64,000 nt of DNA, taken from the NCBI RefSeq assembly GCF_900114165.1, contig NZ_FOSB01000008.1:62001-126000 (forward strand), written 5' to 3'. A program made the position numbers and the translations under genes. The DNA is from Halobacillus dabanensis (GTDB taxonomy: Bacteria > Bacillota > Bacilli > Bacillales > Halobacillaceae). The notes under the pieces were generated by a model. It saw nothing but the letters and a program-made list of their open reading frames with translations. It searched no databases and was not told where the DNA came from. Numbering within the stretch: position 1 is the first letter of the stretch; each line of letters begins with the position of its first letter. Shown here piece after piece: positions 16,460-26,255 of the stretch.

Positions 16460-17494
16460 GTGTCTGTCACAATAAAAGATGTGGCCAGAGAAGCGAATGT
16501 CGCTCCTTCAACGGTATCCAGAGTCATCTCCGACAGCCCAAGAATAAGCGAACAGACAAAGTGTAAAGTCAGAAAAGTGATGGAGGAACTAGGGTATCAC
16601 CTCAACTATAATGCACGCGTCCTCGTCAGTCAGTCGACACAGACCATCGGAATTGTGACCAAAGTTTCTTCTGTTCACTCGTTCGATAACCCATTTTTCT
16701 CAGAACTGTTAAGAGGGATCAGTGATGCTTGTCATGAAGAGGATTATAGCATCTATCTGACTACTGGCAATACAGAAGAAGCTATTTATAATGAGGTCGT
16801 CAAAATGGTACAGGGAAAGAGAGTCGACGGAGTCATTGTCCTTTACTCAAGAGAAGACGATAAAGTTGTACCATATTTAAGAGAATGCCAGTTTCCATTC
16901 GTCATGATTGGAAAGCCTGTCAGCCAGACTGGTGAAACGATGTTTGTCGATAATGACAACATCCAGGCAAGCAAGGAAGCGACCGAATATTTGATGAATC
17001 TCGGTCATCAGAGAATTGGTTTCATCGGAGGAGATTCACATTTTGAAGTCGCCAGGGACCGTTTAGAAGGATTTCGACAAGCTTTGACGAATGGTAATTT
17101 AGTGGAAGATGAACGATTACAAAAAAATATCCAGTCTGGTTTCGCAGATGCAGACCAGGTTGTTGAGGAATTGCTCAGGGAGCAGGAACCGCCTACAGGC
17201 CTTGTAATCACTGATGACTATAACGCTTTGACAGTCATGAGATCTTTGACAGCAAAGGGCATAAAACTTCCTGAAGATATGAGCATTATCGGATTCAACA
17301 ACACGATGATCGCTCGTTTATCCAACCCCGCACTGACAACGGTCGATACACAGTCCTTTCAGTTGGGGCATGAATCAGCTAGAAATTTAATTGAATTATT
17401 GAACCGTCCGGATATGATCAAGAAAAGTGTGATTATCCCAACGATCATTATTGAGAGAGACTCGTGTCACTCCATAATTCCAGCTAACAATTGA
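16460..17494 (+). CDS. LacI/GalR-family transcriptional regulator
   Basis: A 344-residue repressor. The N-terminus is the LacI HTH ([20 protein letters not shown]) with hinge '[19 protein letters not shown]', then a periplasmic-binding-like sugar sensor ending '[25 protein letters not shown]'. AAGGAG lies 9 nt before GTG (16460) but only 3 nt before ATG (16454), so GTG is chosen. It probably controls the surrounding sugar genes through the palindrome at 12541. Inducer unknown. Confidence 0.9.
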   Translation: MSVTIKDVAREANVAPSTVSRVISDSPRISEQTKCKVRKVMEELGYHLNYNARVLVSQSTQTIGIVTKVSSVHSFDNPFFSELLRGISDACHEEDYSIYLTTGNTEEAIYNEVVKMVQGKRVDGVIVLYSREDDKVVPYLRECQFPFVMIGKPVSQTGETMFVDNDNIQASKEATEYLMNLGHQRIGFIGGDSHFEVARDRLEGFRQALTNGNLVEDERLQKNIQSGFADADQVVEELLREQEPPTGLVITDDYNALTVMRSLTAKGIKLPEDMSIIGFNNTMIARLSNPALTTVDTQSFQLGHESARNLIELLNRPDMIKKSVIIPTIIIERDSCHSIIPANN

Positions 17495-17556
17495 ACAATT
17501 TTATAAAGTTCAGTAAGCGCAATTCACACAAAAATAAAGAGAAAAGAGGAATGAAG

Positions 17557-18279
17557 ATGAACGTACTTGTATGGAATGAAAACCGTCACGAAAAAGAAAG
17601 CCAGGTGGTAGCAGATGTCTATCCGGAAGGAATTCACGGAGCTATTGCCGACTTCCTTGGAGAAGATCATGAAAATGTAAAAACAGCAACTTTGGACGAA
17701 GAAGAACACGGCTTGACGGATGAAGTTTTAGCAGAAACAGATGTCCTCGTCTGGTGGGGTCACAAAGCGCATGAAGAAGTTCGGGATGAAATTGCAGAGA
17801 AAGTGAAACAGCGTGTCCTGGAAGGCATGGGGCTGGTTGTCCTTCACTCCGCCCACTTCTCTAAACCGTTCAAAAAGTTGATGGGCACATCCTGTGATCT
17901 GAAATGGCGCGAAGCGGATGAAAAAGAACGCATTTGGGTTGTGGATCCGAGCCACCCGATCACAGAAGGAATCGGGGAATTCATCGAGATTGAAAAAGAA
18001 GAAATGTATGGCGAGCACTTTGATATCCCGACACCGGAAGAATTGATTTTCGTCAGCTGGTTCGAAGGTGGCGAAGTGTTCCGTAGTGGAGCAACTTTCC
18101 GCCGTGGCAGAGGAAAAGTCTTTTATTTCCGTCCAGGCCACGAAACGTACCCGACTTATTACAACAAGGAAGTACAGAAAGTCATCCGTAATGGCGTCAA
18201 ATGGGTGAATAACACAGAAACCCCGACACCTGTTTACGGAAACGCTCAGCCTTTAGAAGAAATTTCAAACAAATCATAA
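17557..18279 (+). CDS. ThuA-like protein
   Basis: A 240-residue soluble protein of the ThuA (trehalose utilisation) family, with a class-I glutamine-amidotransferase-like fold. It shows '[33 protein letters not shown]', '[14 protein letters not shown]' and '[16 protein letters not shown]'. GAGGA stands 8 nt before the chosen ATG (17557); an ATG at 17551 is too close. ThuA works with a ThuB (Gfo/Idh) dehydrogenase in 3-keto-disaccharide metabolism in Rhizobium, and two Gfo/Idh genes follow here. Its own reaction is not settled. Confidence 0.85.
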   Translation: MNVLVWNENRHEKESQVVADVYPEGIHGAIADFLGEDHENVKTATLDEEEHGLTDEVLAETDVLVWWGHKAHEEVRDEIAEKVKQRVLEGMGLVVLHSAHFSKPFKKLMGTSCDLKWREADEKERIWVVDPSHPITEGIGEFIEIEKEEMYGEHFDIPTPEELIFVSWFEGGEVFRSGATFRRGRGKVFYFRPGHETYPTYYNKEVQKVIRNGVKWVNNTETPTPVYGNAQPLEEISNKS

Positions 18280-18292
18280 AGGAGCTTGTACC

Positions 18293-19333
18293 ATGACTAC
18301 ATTGAAAATTGCTGTAATCGGATGTGGAAGTATTGCGCAAAACCGTCATTTGCTTGAGTATGACGCAAACGAGCAAGTCGAAATCACGGCTGTATGTGAC
18401 ATCGTCGAAGAGCGAGCACAAGAAATCGCCAGAAAATATGGTGCAACAGCATATACCAGTTATGAACAATTATTGAAAGAAGAAAATGTGGATGCGGTCA
18501 GTGTCTGCACTCCAAACTACTTGCATGCCCCGGTTTCTATAGCCGCACTGAATGCAGGAGCACACGTTCTTTGCGAAAAACCGATGGCCACTTCCAAAGA
18601 GGAAGCGGAAGATATGATTGCTGCTGCTGAAAAGAATGGCAAGAAGCTGATGATCGGCCACAACCAACGTTTCGTGCCGTCTCATGTGAAAGCAAAAGAA
18701 CTGATCGAATCAGGAGCTTTAGGGAAAGTGTACAGCTTCCGTACTGCCTTTGGACATGGCGGACCAGAAGGCTGGAGCGCAGAAGGGGAAGATAGCTGGT
18801 TCTTCAAGAAAGACCAGGCATTCATCGGTGCAATGGGGGATTTGGGAGTACATAAAGCTGATTTGCTCCGTTACATCCTCGGGGAAGAATTTGTCGATGT
18901 AGCTGGTTTTGTCGAGAACAATGCAAAAGAAAATATTACAGTGGATGATAACGCTGTCTGCATTCTACGTTCCCAATCCGGCATTGTAGGAACAATGGCT
19001 GCAAGCTGGGCGTACAACCCGAATGAAGATAACTCCACTGTCATCTACGGAGAAAAAGGAACGCTGCGTTTGGAAGATGATCCCGAATATTCGCTTGTAG
19101 CCCAATATACGAATGGGGATATCGTGAATTACCAACTTGGGAAAATCCAATCCAATGAAGAGGGCGGGCAAAGTGATTCACATGTCATCAATCATTTTGT
19201 CGAAAGTATCCTGAATGATACACAACCTCTAATTACGGGTGAAGAAGGTATGAAATCGCTGGAAGTGATTCTCGGTGCCGTCCGCTCAGGCGAAACGAGA
19301 CAAATCAGCAGTTTGGAAACAGTTACAAAATGA
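18293..19333 (+). CDS. Gfo/Idh/MocA-family oxidoreductase
   Basis: A 346-residue NAD(P)-dependent sugar dehydrogenase. The Rossmann start is 'KIAVIGCGSIAQNRHLLEYDANEQVEITAVCD', followed by the signature 'HVLCEKPMATS' with the catalytic-region Lys, and a C-terminal alpha/beta domain containing 'GAMGDLGVHKADLLRYI'. Its last codon overlaps the start of a second member (ATGA). Probably oxidises a sugar ring hydroxyl (C3 oxidation in ThuB-type enzymes). Exact substrate inferred only from context. Confidence 0.9.
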   Translation: MTTLKIAVIGCGSIAQNRHLLEYDANEQVEITAVCDIVEERAQEIARKYGATAYTSYEQLLKEENVDAVSVCTPNYLHAPVSIAALNAGAHVLCEKPMATSKEEAEDMIAAAEKNGKKLMIGHNQRFVPSHVKAKELIESGALGKVYSFRTAFGHGGPEGWSAEGEDSWFFKKDQAFIGAMGDLGVHKADLLRYILGEEFVDVAGFVENNAKENITVDDNAVCILRSQSGIVGTMAASWAYNPNEDNSTVIYGEKGTLRLEDDPEYSLVAQYTNGDIVNYQLGKIQSNEEGGQSDSHVINHFVESILNDTQPLITGEEGMKSLEVILGAVRSGETRQISSLETVTK

Positions 19334-20367
19334 CTCGTTTGAAAATGGGAATCATCGGAGTAGGGGGAATTGCCCAGGGGCGGCATATTCCCTCTTTCCT
19401 TGAATTGCAAGACAAAGTCGATTTGATTGCTGTACAGGACGTAAACGAGGTTCGAGCGGAAGAAGTAGCCGAAAAATATAACATCCCACACGTTTTCAAA
19501 GATTATCAAGATATGTTCGAAAAAGTGGACGCGGTCACGATATGTACGCCAAACAAATTCCATGCGGAAATATCGATAGCTGCATTGGAAGCAGGCGTCC
19601 ACGTACTATGTGAAAAACCGATGGCTATTACGGTGGAAGAATGTGAAGCGATGATAGCAGCGGCAGAAAAGAATGAACGCTTGTTATCCATTGCTTATCA
19701 TTACAGGTACACCCCTGAAGCAAAGCTTGCGAAAAAAGCAATCGTCCATAATGAAATCGGTGATCCTCTAGTGACAAGAGTTCAAGCGATGAGGCGCCGT
19801 AAAGTACCAGGATGGGGCGTCTTTACAAATAAAGACTTACAAGGCGGCGGCAGTTTAATTGATTTCGGATGTCACCTGCTTGATCTTGCTTTATGGCTCC
19901 TTGACGACCCCGAACCTGTCGAAGTAATGGGACGTACCTATGATCGATTAAGTAAAACGCCTGGTCTAGTGAACGACTGGGGTGTATTCGATCATGAGAC
20001 ATTCAATGTCGATGACCATGTGACGAGCTATATCACTTTTAAAAATGGAGAATCGATGCAGTTCGAATGCTCCTGGGCTGCGAATATTAAAGAAGATTCC
20101 ACAACATTGACGATTTCAGGGGCCGATGGCGGCATCAGTGTTTATCCATTTGAACTTTATCAGGCGAAGTATGGAGCATTGCTTGATAGTACAGCTAAAA
20201 TTCGTGATGGGGAACCGACGCCAGGCCTTAGCCAGGCTACGAATTTTGTTGACAGTTGTTTAGGGGAAGATGAACTTATCGTTAAGCCAGAGCAGGCACT
20301 AAAAGTGACGAAGCTTATTGAAGCAATCTATCAAAGTAGTGAAAAAGGAACGAGTATAAAACTATAA
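19330..20367 (+). CDS. Gfo/Idh/MocA-family oxidoreductase (second)
   Basis: A 345-residue relative of the preceding gene with 'KMGIIGVGGIAQGRHIPSFLE', 'HVLCEKPMAI' and 'GGGSLIDFGCHLLDLALWLL'. The two share the family fold but differ enough in the substrate domain to act on different sugars or reverse steps. It is translationally coupled upstream and followed 22 nt later by an isomerase-like gene. Confidence 0.9.
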   Translation: MTRLKMGIIGVGGIAQGRHIPSFLELQDKVDLIAVQDVNEVRAEEVAEKYNIPHVFKDYQDMFEKVDAVTICTPNKFHAEISIAALEAGVHVLCEKPMAITVEECEAMIAAAEKNERLLSIAYHYRYTPEAKLAKKAIVHNEIGDPLVTRVQAMRRRKVPGWGVFTNKDLQGGGSLIDFGCHLLDLALWLLDDPEPVEVMGRTYDRLSKTPGLVNDWGVFDHETFNVDDHVTSYITFKNGESMQFECSWAANIKEDSTTLTISGADGGISVYPFELYQAKYGALLDSTAKIRDGEPTPGLSQATNFVDSCLGEDELIVKPEQALKVTKLIEAIYQSSEKGTSIKL

Positions 20368-20389
20368 TGATGAGTGGAGGAGATTCATA

Positions 20390-21358
20390 ATGAAACTGGG
20401 TGTATTCACTGTTTTATTTTCCGATCAATCCTTTGAAGAAATGCTGGATCATGCGAAAGAAGCAGGTTTGAAAGCTGTAGAAATCGGTACAGGCGGCTAT
20501 CCGGGAAATGCCCACTGTAACGTCGATGAGCTGCTTGAGAGTGAAGAGAAACGGAATGAATATTTAGAAAAAGTTCATGAGCGTGGCCTTACCATCAGTG
20601 CATTCAGCTGTCATGGCAATCCAATTTCCCCAGACAAAGCGTTTGCGGAAGAATCTCATGAAGCTTTTGTGAAAACAGTAAAGCTTGCCAGTCTGATGGA
20701 CGTCCCAGTCGTGAATACTTTTTCTGGTACACCGGGTGGACACGAAAATGACACAGCACCGAACTGGCCTGTAACTCCATGGCCGCCGGAATATTCGGAT
20801 GTACTAGAATGGCAATGGAATGAAAAGTTGATTCCATATTGGAAAGAGCAAGGGAAATTCGCGGAAGAGCATAACGTAAAAGTAGGTCTGGAACTGCACG
20901 CTGGTTTTCTTGTCCACACGCCTTACACAATGCTGAAGCTGCGTGAAGCGACGAGTGACGCTATCGGTGCGAACCTTGACCCGAGTCATCTCTGGTGGCA
21001 GGGCATCGATCCTGTTGCTGCAATCAAAATTTTGGGTAAAGCAAATGCCATCCATCACTTCCATGCGAAGGATACGTATATAGATCAGGATAATGTCAAC
21101 ATGTATGGACTGACAGACATGCAAAATTACGGCAACGTCCAAACACGTGCATGGACTTTCCGTTCGGTCGGGTATGGACACGGCGTTGAAGAATGGTCTA
21201 ATATTATTAGTGCATTAAGAACCTACGGCTATGACTATGTCGTAAGTATTGAACACGAAGATCCGATCATGTCGATCAATGAAGGCTTCAACCAGGCAGT
21301 CAAGAATTTGAAATCTGTATTAATAGAGGAACCTGCAGCAGAGATGTGGTGGGCCTAA
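20390..21358 (+). CDS. Sugar phosphate isomerase/epimerase
   Basis: A 322-residue TIM-barrel protein (AP-endonuclease-2 superfamily). It opens 'MKLGVFTVLFSDQSFEEMLDHAKEAGLKAVEIGTGG' and has metal-site segments 'VGLELHAGFLVHTP', 'GANLDPSHLWWQGIDP' and 'HFHAKDTYID', ending 'VVSIEHEDPIMS'. Proteins of this length next to Gfo/Idh genes commonly isomerise or cleave 3-keto sugars. A good GGAGGAG site precedes it. Confidence 0.88.
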   Translation: MKLGVFTVLFSDQSFEEMLDHAKEAGLKAVEIGTGGYPGNAHCNVDELLESEEKRNEYLEKVHERGLTISAFSCHGNPISPDKAFAEESHEAFVKTVKLASLMDVPVVNTFSGTPGGHENDTAPNWPVTPWPPEYSDVLEWQWNEKLIPYWKEQGKFAEEHNVKVGLELHAGFLVHTPYTMLKLREATSDAIGANLDPSHLWWQGIDPVAAIKILGKANAIHHFHAKDTYIDQDNVNMYGLTDMQNYGNVQTRAWTFRSVGYGHGVEEWSNIISALRTYGYDYVVSIEHEDPIMSINEGFNQAVKNLKSVLIEEPAAEMWWA

Positions 21359-21420
21359 CAGAAACAAGGGAAACCTTCTCTACTATGGAGGGGGTTTTCT
21401 TCTATAGGAAGGGGAAGATT

Positions 21421-22101
21421 ATGAGTCAGACATCAGGAATTAAAGGTGGACTTTATACCGTCAGCGAGTGGATTTCGAAGTTTTCACTCACAAACTTACA
21501 ATGGGCGCTGTTCAATTTGCCAGTCGCGCTGCTTCTGTTGAGTGTATTGAATATAGGAGATAGACAAGAGCTCTGGTATTTGCTCCCACCGCTCGTCCTA
21601 CTCTTGCCATTCATTTTCTTCCCAGCTACTACAGCCTTGTTTGCAAAAGCACGTGATTGGGTGAGGAAAGATCACAAAGAAACAGCGGACCGTTCATACA
21701 TCAGTTATTATAAAGAAAACTATCAAAACAGTTGGAAAGCTGGGATCGTCCTCACGGTATTGTGGGTTGTATTGGCCCTTGATCTGTATTACTTTTCTAC
21801 AGCGAATTCCCTGTTCATGAACATCTTTCTCATACTGGGAATCTTACTGTTTGTGTATACCATTAATACTTTCAGCGTCCTTGTGCATTTTGATATGAAC
21901 GTGAGAAGTGTAGTAAAAAAATCTTTTCTGATCACCTTCGTGAGTCCCGTGCTATTTATAACTGTTGCGATCAGCTCTGGATTCATCCTTGCGATCAGTC
22001 TCTATATCTTTCCTTTGATTATCCCGATTTTCACAGCATCTATCATCGCTTTTCTCGCATTTTCCGCTTTTTATAGACTTTATTTGAAATTGTCGACATA
22101 A
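21421..22101 (+). CDS. YesL/DUF624-family membrane protein
   Basis: A 226-residue protein with about five membrane helices ('WALFNLPVALLLLSVLNI', 'LWYLLPPLVLLLPFIFFPATTALF', 'WKAGIVLTVLWVVLALDLYYF' and later helices). The small N-terminus and the 'FPATTALFAKARDWVRKD' word match YesL/DUF624 proteins found in sugar ABC loci. Function unknown. The ATG at 21421 has GGAAGGGGAAG upstream. It is the last gene of the locus and overlaps nothing. Confidence 0.75.
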   Translation: MSQTSGIKGGLYTVSEWISKFSLTNLQWALFNLPVALLLLSVLNIGDRQELWYLLPPLVLLLPFIFFPATTALFAKARDWVRKDHKETADRSYISYYKENYQNSWKAGIVLTVLWVVLALDLYYFSTANSLFMNIFLILGILLFVYTINTFSVLVHFDMNVRSVVKKSFLITFVSPVLFITVAISSGFILAISLYIFPLIIPIFTASIIAFLAFSAFYRLYLKLST

Positions 22102-22136
22102 CAAAGACACCTTCCATCGTTGGAAGGTGTCTTTGT
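22101..22136 (+). terminator. Terminator of the sugar locus
   Basis: A 16-bp perfect stem (ACAAAGACACCTTCCA and complement) with a TCGT loop. The right arm ends in CTTTGTTT. Confidence 0.85.
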
Positions 22137-22200
22137 TTAGGAATAATAGCATTCCTTTGAGAACCAGCCTCTCTTTCGTAAGATGACTGAAATCTCATGC

Positions 22201-22539
22201 TCACAAGATGAGTAGAAAAGAGCCAGCTATGATGAAAGTGACCCCTATGACTTTTTTAACTGTAATGATTTCATTCAAAAAGTAATAGGAAATCAACAAT
22301 GTCCATACGTACGTAATGGAAGTCAGAGGAAAGACGATAGTATAAGGTAAAAACATTAGCGTTACAATGTTCAAAATCGCTCCTATTCCATAAAAGAAAG
22401 CTCCAATGGTCAAGTGTTTGATAAAATACTTATTAACTTGAAATCCGTCATTTGTGGCTTGTTTGAAAAAATAACCTCCAATGGCTCCACATAATGTAAA
22501 AATGGCTACTAAGACGACCCACTTAATGATCACCACCAC
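22201..22539 (-). CDS. SMR/EamA-type four-helix membrane protein (ArnF-like)
   Basis: A 112-residue protein with four helices, ending in 'LNEIITVKKVIGVTFIIAGSFLLIL', the SMR/EamA half-transporter signature. The start is uncertain: TTG 22542 and GTG 22539, 22536 and 22533 are all in frame, overlapping the end of the upstream partner. It is the last gene of a four-gene operon. A paired role with the next gene, like ArnE/ArnF flippases, is inferred. Confidence 0.7.
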   Translation of the reverse strand: MVVIIKWVVLVAIFTLCGAIGGYFFKQATNDGFQVNKYFIKHLTIGAFFYGIGAILNIVTLMFLPYTIVFPLTSITYVWTLLISYYFLNEIITVKKVIGVTFIIAGSFLLIL

Positions 22540-22870
22540 CAATTAAAGCAGCACCAATGATAATAAAGGATGTACCAATGACATTACTTGTCGTTATGAT
22601 TTCCTGCAAAATAATTGCTCCAAAGAATAGAGCAAAAACGTAGCCGATACTCAATAAGGGATGTAAAACCGACAAGCTTCCAAACCGGAAAGAAACAATC
22701 ATTAAAACGGCTCCCAAGGAATAAAGCAGAAAACCGACGAACAAGTATAGATTCAGCTCACCATTCGACATTTTCCAAAACATTTGACCTAGTGCAGTTT
22801 GTAAAGAGGCTATTACCATAAGCGCGATTCCTAATCTATTTTTCTTAATGGATGCGAAAAAATCATTCAT
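22523..22870 (-). CDS. SMR/EamA-type four-helix membrane protein (ArnE-like)
   Basis: A 115-residue protein with four helices. It shows 'ALGQMFWKMSNGELNLYLFVGFLLYSLGAVLMIVSFRFGSLSVLHPLLSIGYVFALFFGAIIL', the EamA half-domain pattern, and ends 'IGTSFIIIGAALIGGG'. The ATG at 22870 has AGAAGG upstream and overlaps the stop of the preceding membrane gene (ATGAATGA). It probably pairs with the downstream SMR protein to flip a lipid-linked sugar. Confidence 0.75.
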   Translation of the reverse strand: MNDFFASIKKNRLGIALMVIASLQTALGQMFWKMSNGELNLYLFVGFLLYSLGAVLMIVSFRFGSLSVLHPLLSIGYVFALFFGAIILQEIITTSNVIGTSFIIIGAALIGGGDH

Positions 22871-24611
22871 GACGAACCTTCTTTTCCTTGCTTTCAAATT
22901 TTATGAATAATATCCCAACGACGAAAAAGGTGACTAAGACATTCGCAAACTGATACCTGAAATCCTGAGCTGGAGTGGCGAGCAGCATTACCCCAGTATT
23001 AATGAGTAAGGGGGTGATGACCAGTAATGATTTTGCGCCATTTCTTAATGCGAGAACAACCCCTGAGAGAAGTATAATCGCAGTATAAAAAGCGGGCCTT
23101 AATAATGGTTCTAATAGGTTGTTTTGAAGTGATTCAAGCCCCCTGTTAACAAAATTATAAACAGGCTTACTAAGGGGATCCGTCTTCAAGTCGTAGTCGT
23201 TGTATAAATAAACGTTTCTTGCATATGTGCTTGTATAACCATCTTCAGGTTGGTTGATTTGCCATAAGATCGATGTCTGGTGTAAATAGGCTTCAACAGC
23301 AAGACTGAAGTTTTTGGACACAACAGAAGCCCAGGTCGATAAGTAATAACCAAAATCATCAAAAATGACTTCCTGGTCGTAGTGACCGTCAAATTTAATA
23401 GGATTCGTCAAATAGGGATTGTAATTTTCTTTCCATATTTCCAATGGAAGTATTTCCCCAAGATACTGGCGCTCTTCTGCAGTGAGATCTCCATCTTCAG
23501 AAATGATGTGAGCGAATTGCTGGGTCGGAATGCTTAAAGCCTCGTTTGGGCTGGAAGGCCTTACATCCATATACGTGTAGAATGGTCCGGTTATCACAAA
23601 GTATAGAATAAGGACAGAAACGGTGGTAATAACAATCTTTAGGAATTGTTTACGGTACGCAACGAGTAATAATATAGCCGTCACTAACGTAATTGGCAAA
23701 CCATTTGTCCTCATTAAACTTGTGGCTAAAGCAGTTAACCCTAATAGAATCAAATGCACATTCGAATTCAGCCACTTCCCATTAGATGCGACAATGTTAT
23801 AAGTCATCACCGTAAATAAGAAGAGCAGACCACTAAAGAAGATGTCCTTCCAAATGGCGATCGGGAAAATTCCATTAAGCGGATATATGGAAAAAAGGAC
23901 AACACCCATCCATACCCATTTTGTCGAGATGCCACTTTTTTCGATACTATACGCCGCATACCCTCCAAAAAGAGCAAGAATAACAATTTGCGAAAAGGCA
24001 ACGATGGCTGGCGATTTCCATATGGACGTAAGGAACATGATATACCAAGTGTATACGACAGGGTGCCAATTACTAAAATCGAGGGTATGGATTTGTTCCC
24101 AATGTAAAAGGGAGTCTGGTGTCATGGTCCCTGGAAAATAAGCAACTAAATAAATCGACCAACAAATGATCGGTAAGAGAGCATAAGCAACTATCTTCCA
24201 TTTCGGCACTTTCGTGTATTTTCTTACTATGGAAATATTCGAAAGGGAAATCAACAGCCAGCAGACGATTAAAAATAACGTCAAATACGATATGACAAGG
24301 ACAACACTTCCAATGAAAAAGGAGCCTTGTATGGGAGCGGCGCTTGGGTCTTTAAGGCTCCACAGCAGGATAAAAGAAAAAATGGTTCCGAACATTAATA
24401 TTGGAAGACGTTTGAAATTCCGTAAAAATACTGCTGGATTATTCCTGATTGATATAAACATTCGGAATCCCAGGAGAGAAAAGACAACAAAAGTAAAAAC
24501 AATGACAATCCATAAGGTATGGTCAAGCTTCTGATACCATGATATAAGAGATATAGTACTCAAGGCACCAAAAAGAATACTAACGATTAAAGGTGCTAAA
24601 TAGCGGTTCAT
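22863..24611 (-). CDS. Polytopic GT-C-like membrane protein (DUF6020 type)
   Basis: A 582-residue protein with about 12 helices. The outer-loop word 'YFPGTMTPDSLLHWEQIHTLDFSNWHPVVYTWY' is typical of the DUF6020 family of putative membrane glycosyltransferases, with Asp after a Pro-rich stretch like the GT-C catalytic loop. A large extracellular region spans residues about 330-470. One nucleotide separates it from the GT2 gene upstream. It probably transfers a lipid-linked sugar onto an envelope acceptor (ArnT-like), by inference. Confidence 0.7.
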   Translation of the reverse strand: MNRYLAPLIVSILFGALSTISLISWYQKLDHTLWIVIVFTFVVFSLLGFRMFISIRNNPAVFLRNFKRLPILMFGTIFSFILLWSLKDPSAAPIQGSFFIGSVVLVISYLTLFLIVCWLLISLSNISIVRKYTKVPKWKIVAYALLPIICWSIYLVAYFPGTMTPDSLLHWEQIHTLDFSNWHPVVYTWYIMFLTSIWKSPAIVAFSQIVILALFGGYAAYSIEKSGISTKWVWMGVVLFSIYPLNGIFPIAIWKDIFFSGLLFLFTVMTYNIVASNGKWLNSNVHLILLGLTALATSLMRTNGLPITLVTAILLLVAYRKQFLKIVITTVSVLILYFVITGPFYTYMDVRPSSPNEALSIPTQQFAHIISEDGDLTAEERQYLGEILPLEIWKENYNPYLTNPIKFDGHYDQEVIFDDFGYYLSTWASVVSKNFSLAVEAYLHQTSILWQINQPEDGYTSTYARNVYLYNDYDLKTDPLSKPVYNFVNRGLESLQNNLLEPLLRPAFYTAIILLSGVVLALRNGAKSLLVITPLLINTGVMLLATPAQDFRYQFANVLVTFFVVGILFIKFESKEKKVRHE

Positions 24612-24612
24612 T

Positions 24613-25545
24613 TTAAAATTCCTTCATATCTTGTTTAATATTATTTAATTCCCATTCAAATTGTTTTTTGAAATTAGCTGCAACGGTATCCAGTATAAGC
24701 CCGCAACCAAAAGATAATACGGAAAGAATGACTAGACCTACAGCAAGTATCGCGGAAGGGATTTTAGTGATGAATCCTGTATCAAAAAATTCAACAATGA
24801 CAGGAATCCCGGAAGCTAACCCAAGAACTAGGAAAAGCACAGACCAAATGGAAAAGAACATCATTGGCTTGTACTCTTTAAAAAGAGTGAAGATTTTGTT
24901 CAAAACCTTGAATCCATCACTGAACGTGTTCAACTTGGATTCACTGCCTTCAGGCCTGTCTTTATATTCAATGGGAATTTCCTTGATAACGAACCTTTTA
25001 TCTAATGTATGGATCGTCATTTCTGTTTCAATTTCAAAACCTGGGCTCATGACGGGCATAGATTTAACGAAAAGGCGGTCAAATGCACGGTAACCTGTCA
25101 TTATGTCTTTTAGATCGCTTTTATATAAGAAGTTGATCAGGCCACGTACTAGATTGTTACCGAAGTTGTGGAATTGTCGTTTGTTTTCTTCTACATAAGT
25201 ACCGTTGGAAAGACGGTCCCCTATAACAATATTGGCTTCCCCTTGTTTCAACGGCTCCAATAATTGATGGACAAAACGAGCAGGATAAGTCCTGTCCCCG
25301 TCTGCCATTACATAGTAGTCAGCATCAATGTCTCTGAACATGGAACGGACTACATTACCTTTACCTTGGCGAAACTCTTTCTTTACAAATGCCCCATGTT
25401 CTTTTGCGATTTCATAGGTGCGGTCTTTGGAATTATTATCATACACATAAATGTCAGCATCAGGTAATTCTGCTCTGAATTCTTCGATTACTGCCCCGAT
25501 CGTTTGTTCTTCATTGTAGCAGGGCAAAAGAACGGCGATTCTCAC
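24613..25545 (-). CDS. Family-2 glycosyltransferase with C-terminal membrane helices
   Basis: A 310-residue protein. The GT2 domain starts 'RIAVLLPCYNEEQTIGAVIEEF', with 'DIYVYDNNSKDRT' and the metal-binding 'VMADGDRTYPARFV', followed by 'DIMTGYRAFDRLFVKSMPV', a DPM1/polyprenyl-phosphate glycosyltransferase pattern. Two C-terminal helices (about 235-300) anchor it. AAGGAG precedes GTG 25545, used as start instead of the longer frame. It probably makes an undecaprenyl-phosphate sugar for the downstream membrane genes. Confidence 0.85.
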   Translation of the reverse strand: MRIAVLLPCYNEEQTIGAVIEEFRAELPDADIYVYDNNSKDRTYEIAKEHGAFVKKEFRQGKGNVVRSMFRDIDADYYVMADGDRTYPARFVHQLLEPLKQGEANIVIGDRLSNGTYVEENKRQFHNFGNNLVRGLINFLYKSDLKDIMTGYRAFDRLFVKSMPVMSPGFEIETEMTIHTLDKRFVIKEIPIEYKDRPEGSESKLNTFSDGFKVLNKIFTLFKEYKPMMFFSIWSVLFLVLGLASGIPVIVEFFDTGFITKIPSAILAVGLVILSVLSFGCGLILDTVAANFKKQFEWELNNIKQDMKEF

Positions 25546-25665
25546 TTTATAACTCTCCTTCAAAATAAAGTAACTAAAATTATCCACCACATAAGTTTAC
25601 CAGCTTCTTAACGTTAATGTAACCAGAAGTCGTCACAATTTACATACCCATATATAAGAAGAATA

Positions 25666-25694
25666 TTGCGAACAATTAAGAAAGCGGTTACAAT
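25666..25694 (+). promoter_or_regulatory. hut promoter with overlapping cre-like box
   Basis: TTGCGA (25666-25671), 17-nt spacer, TACAAT (25689-25694). The 15-mer at 25678-25692 (AAGAAAGCGGTTACA) matches cre except one position and covers the -10, so CcpA could block the promoter directly, as known for hut in B. subtilis. Confidence 0.7.
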
Positions 25695-25739
25695 TTAAGT
25701 AGTGATTAGTTAGCAAGGCTAGGGAAGTGTGGGGAGTGT

Positions 25740-26177
25740 ATGTCACAAACGATCAAAATCGGGAAACAGGCCATGTTGTTGGCGACTTTGAGCGAAGAGG
25801 AGCTGGCGATGTTTTCGGGTGGTTTCGAGAATATCGAGTTTTGCCAGGGCAAGGCTGGCTCCATGGAAGTCCAAAAAGTGATTGCCGCTGTAGAAACGGC
25901 AGCGAAACGTAATGGAATCATTTCAGAAGATGTTTACCGGGAAACGCATGCCCTTTATCATGCGATCCTGGAGTCATTACAGGGCGTGACACGAGGACAG
26001 ATCGGCGTCGGCAATATGATGAGGACGGTTGGACTGAGATTTGCCGTCGTCCGGGGAAAGCCCTACAGCCGGCCTGAAGAAGGGGAATGGCTGGCCGTCG
26101 CTTTTTACGGAACCATCGGTGCACCTGTAAAAGGTTTAGAACACGAGACATTTGGACTGGGTATCAATCATATATAA
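25740..26177 (+). CDS. hutP: HutP, histidine-responsive RNA antiterminator
   Basis: A 145-residue regulator that, with L-histidine and Mg2+, binds the nascent hut mRNA and prevents termination before hutH. The His pair 'THALYHA' (about 77-83), the later '[11 protein letters not shown]' and the C-terminal '[12 protein letters not shown]' match the metal/histidine-binding HutP core; B. subtilis HutP is about 150 aa. It is the first gene of the hut operon, and its target terminator lies directly downstream. Confidence 0.93.
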   Translation: MSQTIKIGKQAMLLATLSEEELAMFSGGFENIEFCQGKAGSMEVQKVIAAVETAAKRNGIISEDVYRETHALYHAILESLQGVTRGQIGVGNMMRTVGLRFAVVRGKPYSRPEEGEWLAVAFYGTIGAPVKGLEHETFGLGINHI

Positions 26178-26209
26178 AGAATAGGTGGCCTATAGTCATA
26201 AGTTATGAG

Positions 26210-26255
26210 GAGGCGACAATGGTATTTCCCATGCCATTGTCGTCTCTTTTTTTAG
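26210..26255 (+). terminator. HutP-regulated terminator before hutH
   Basis: Stem GAGGCGACAATGG / CCATTGTCGTCTC (one G-T pair), 11-nt loop, then seven T and AG (26247-26255). The TTTAG at its end fits the NAG-triplet sites HutP uses. Conditional terminator controlled by histidine. Confidence 0.85.
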
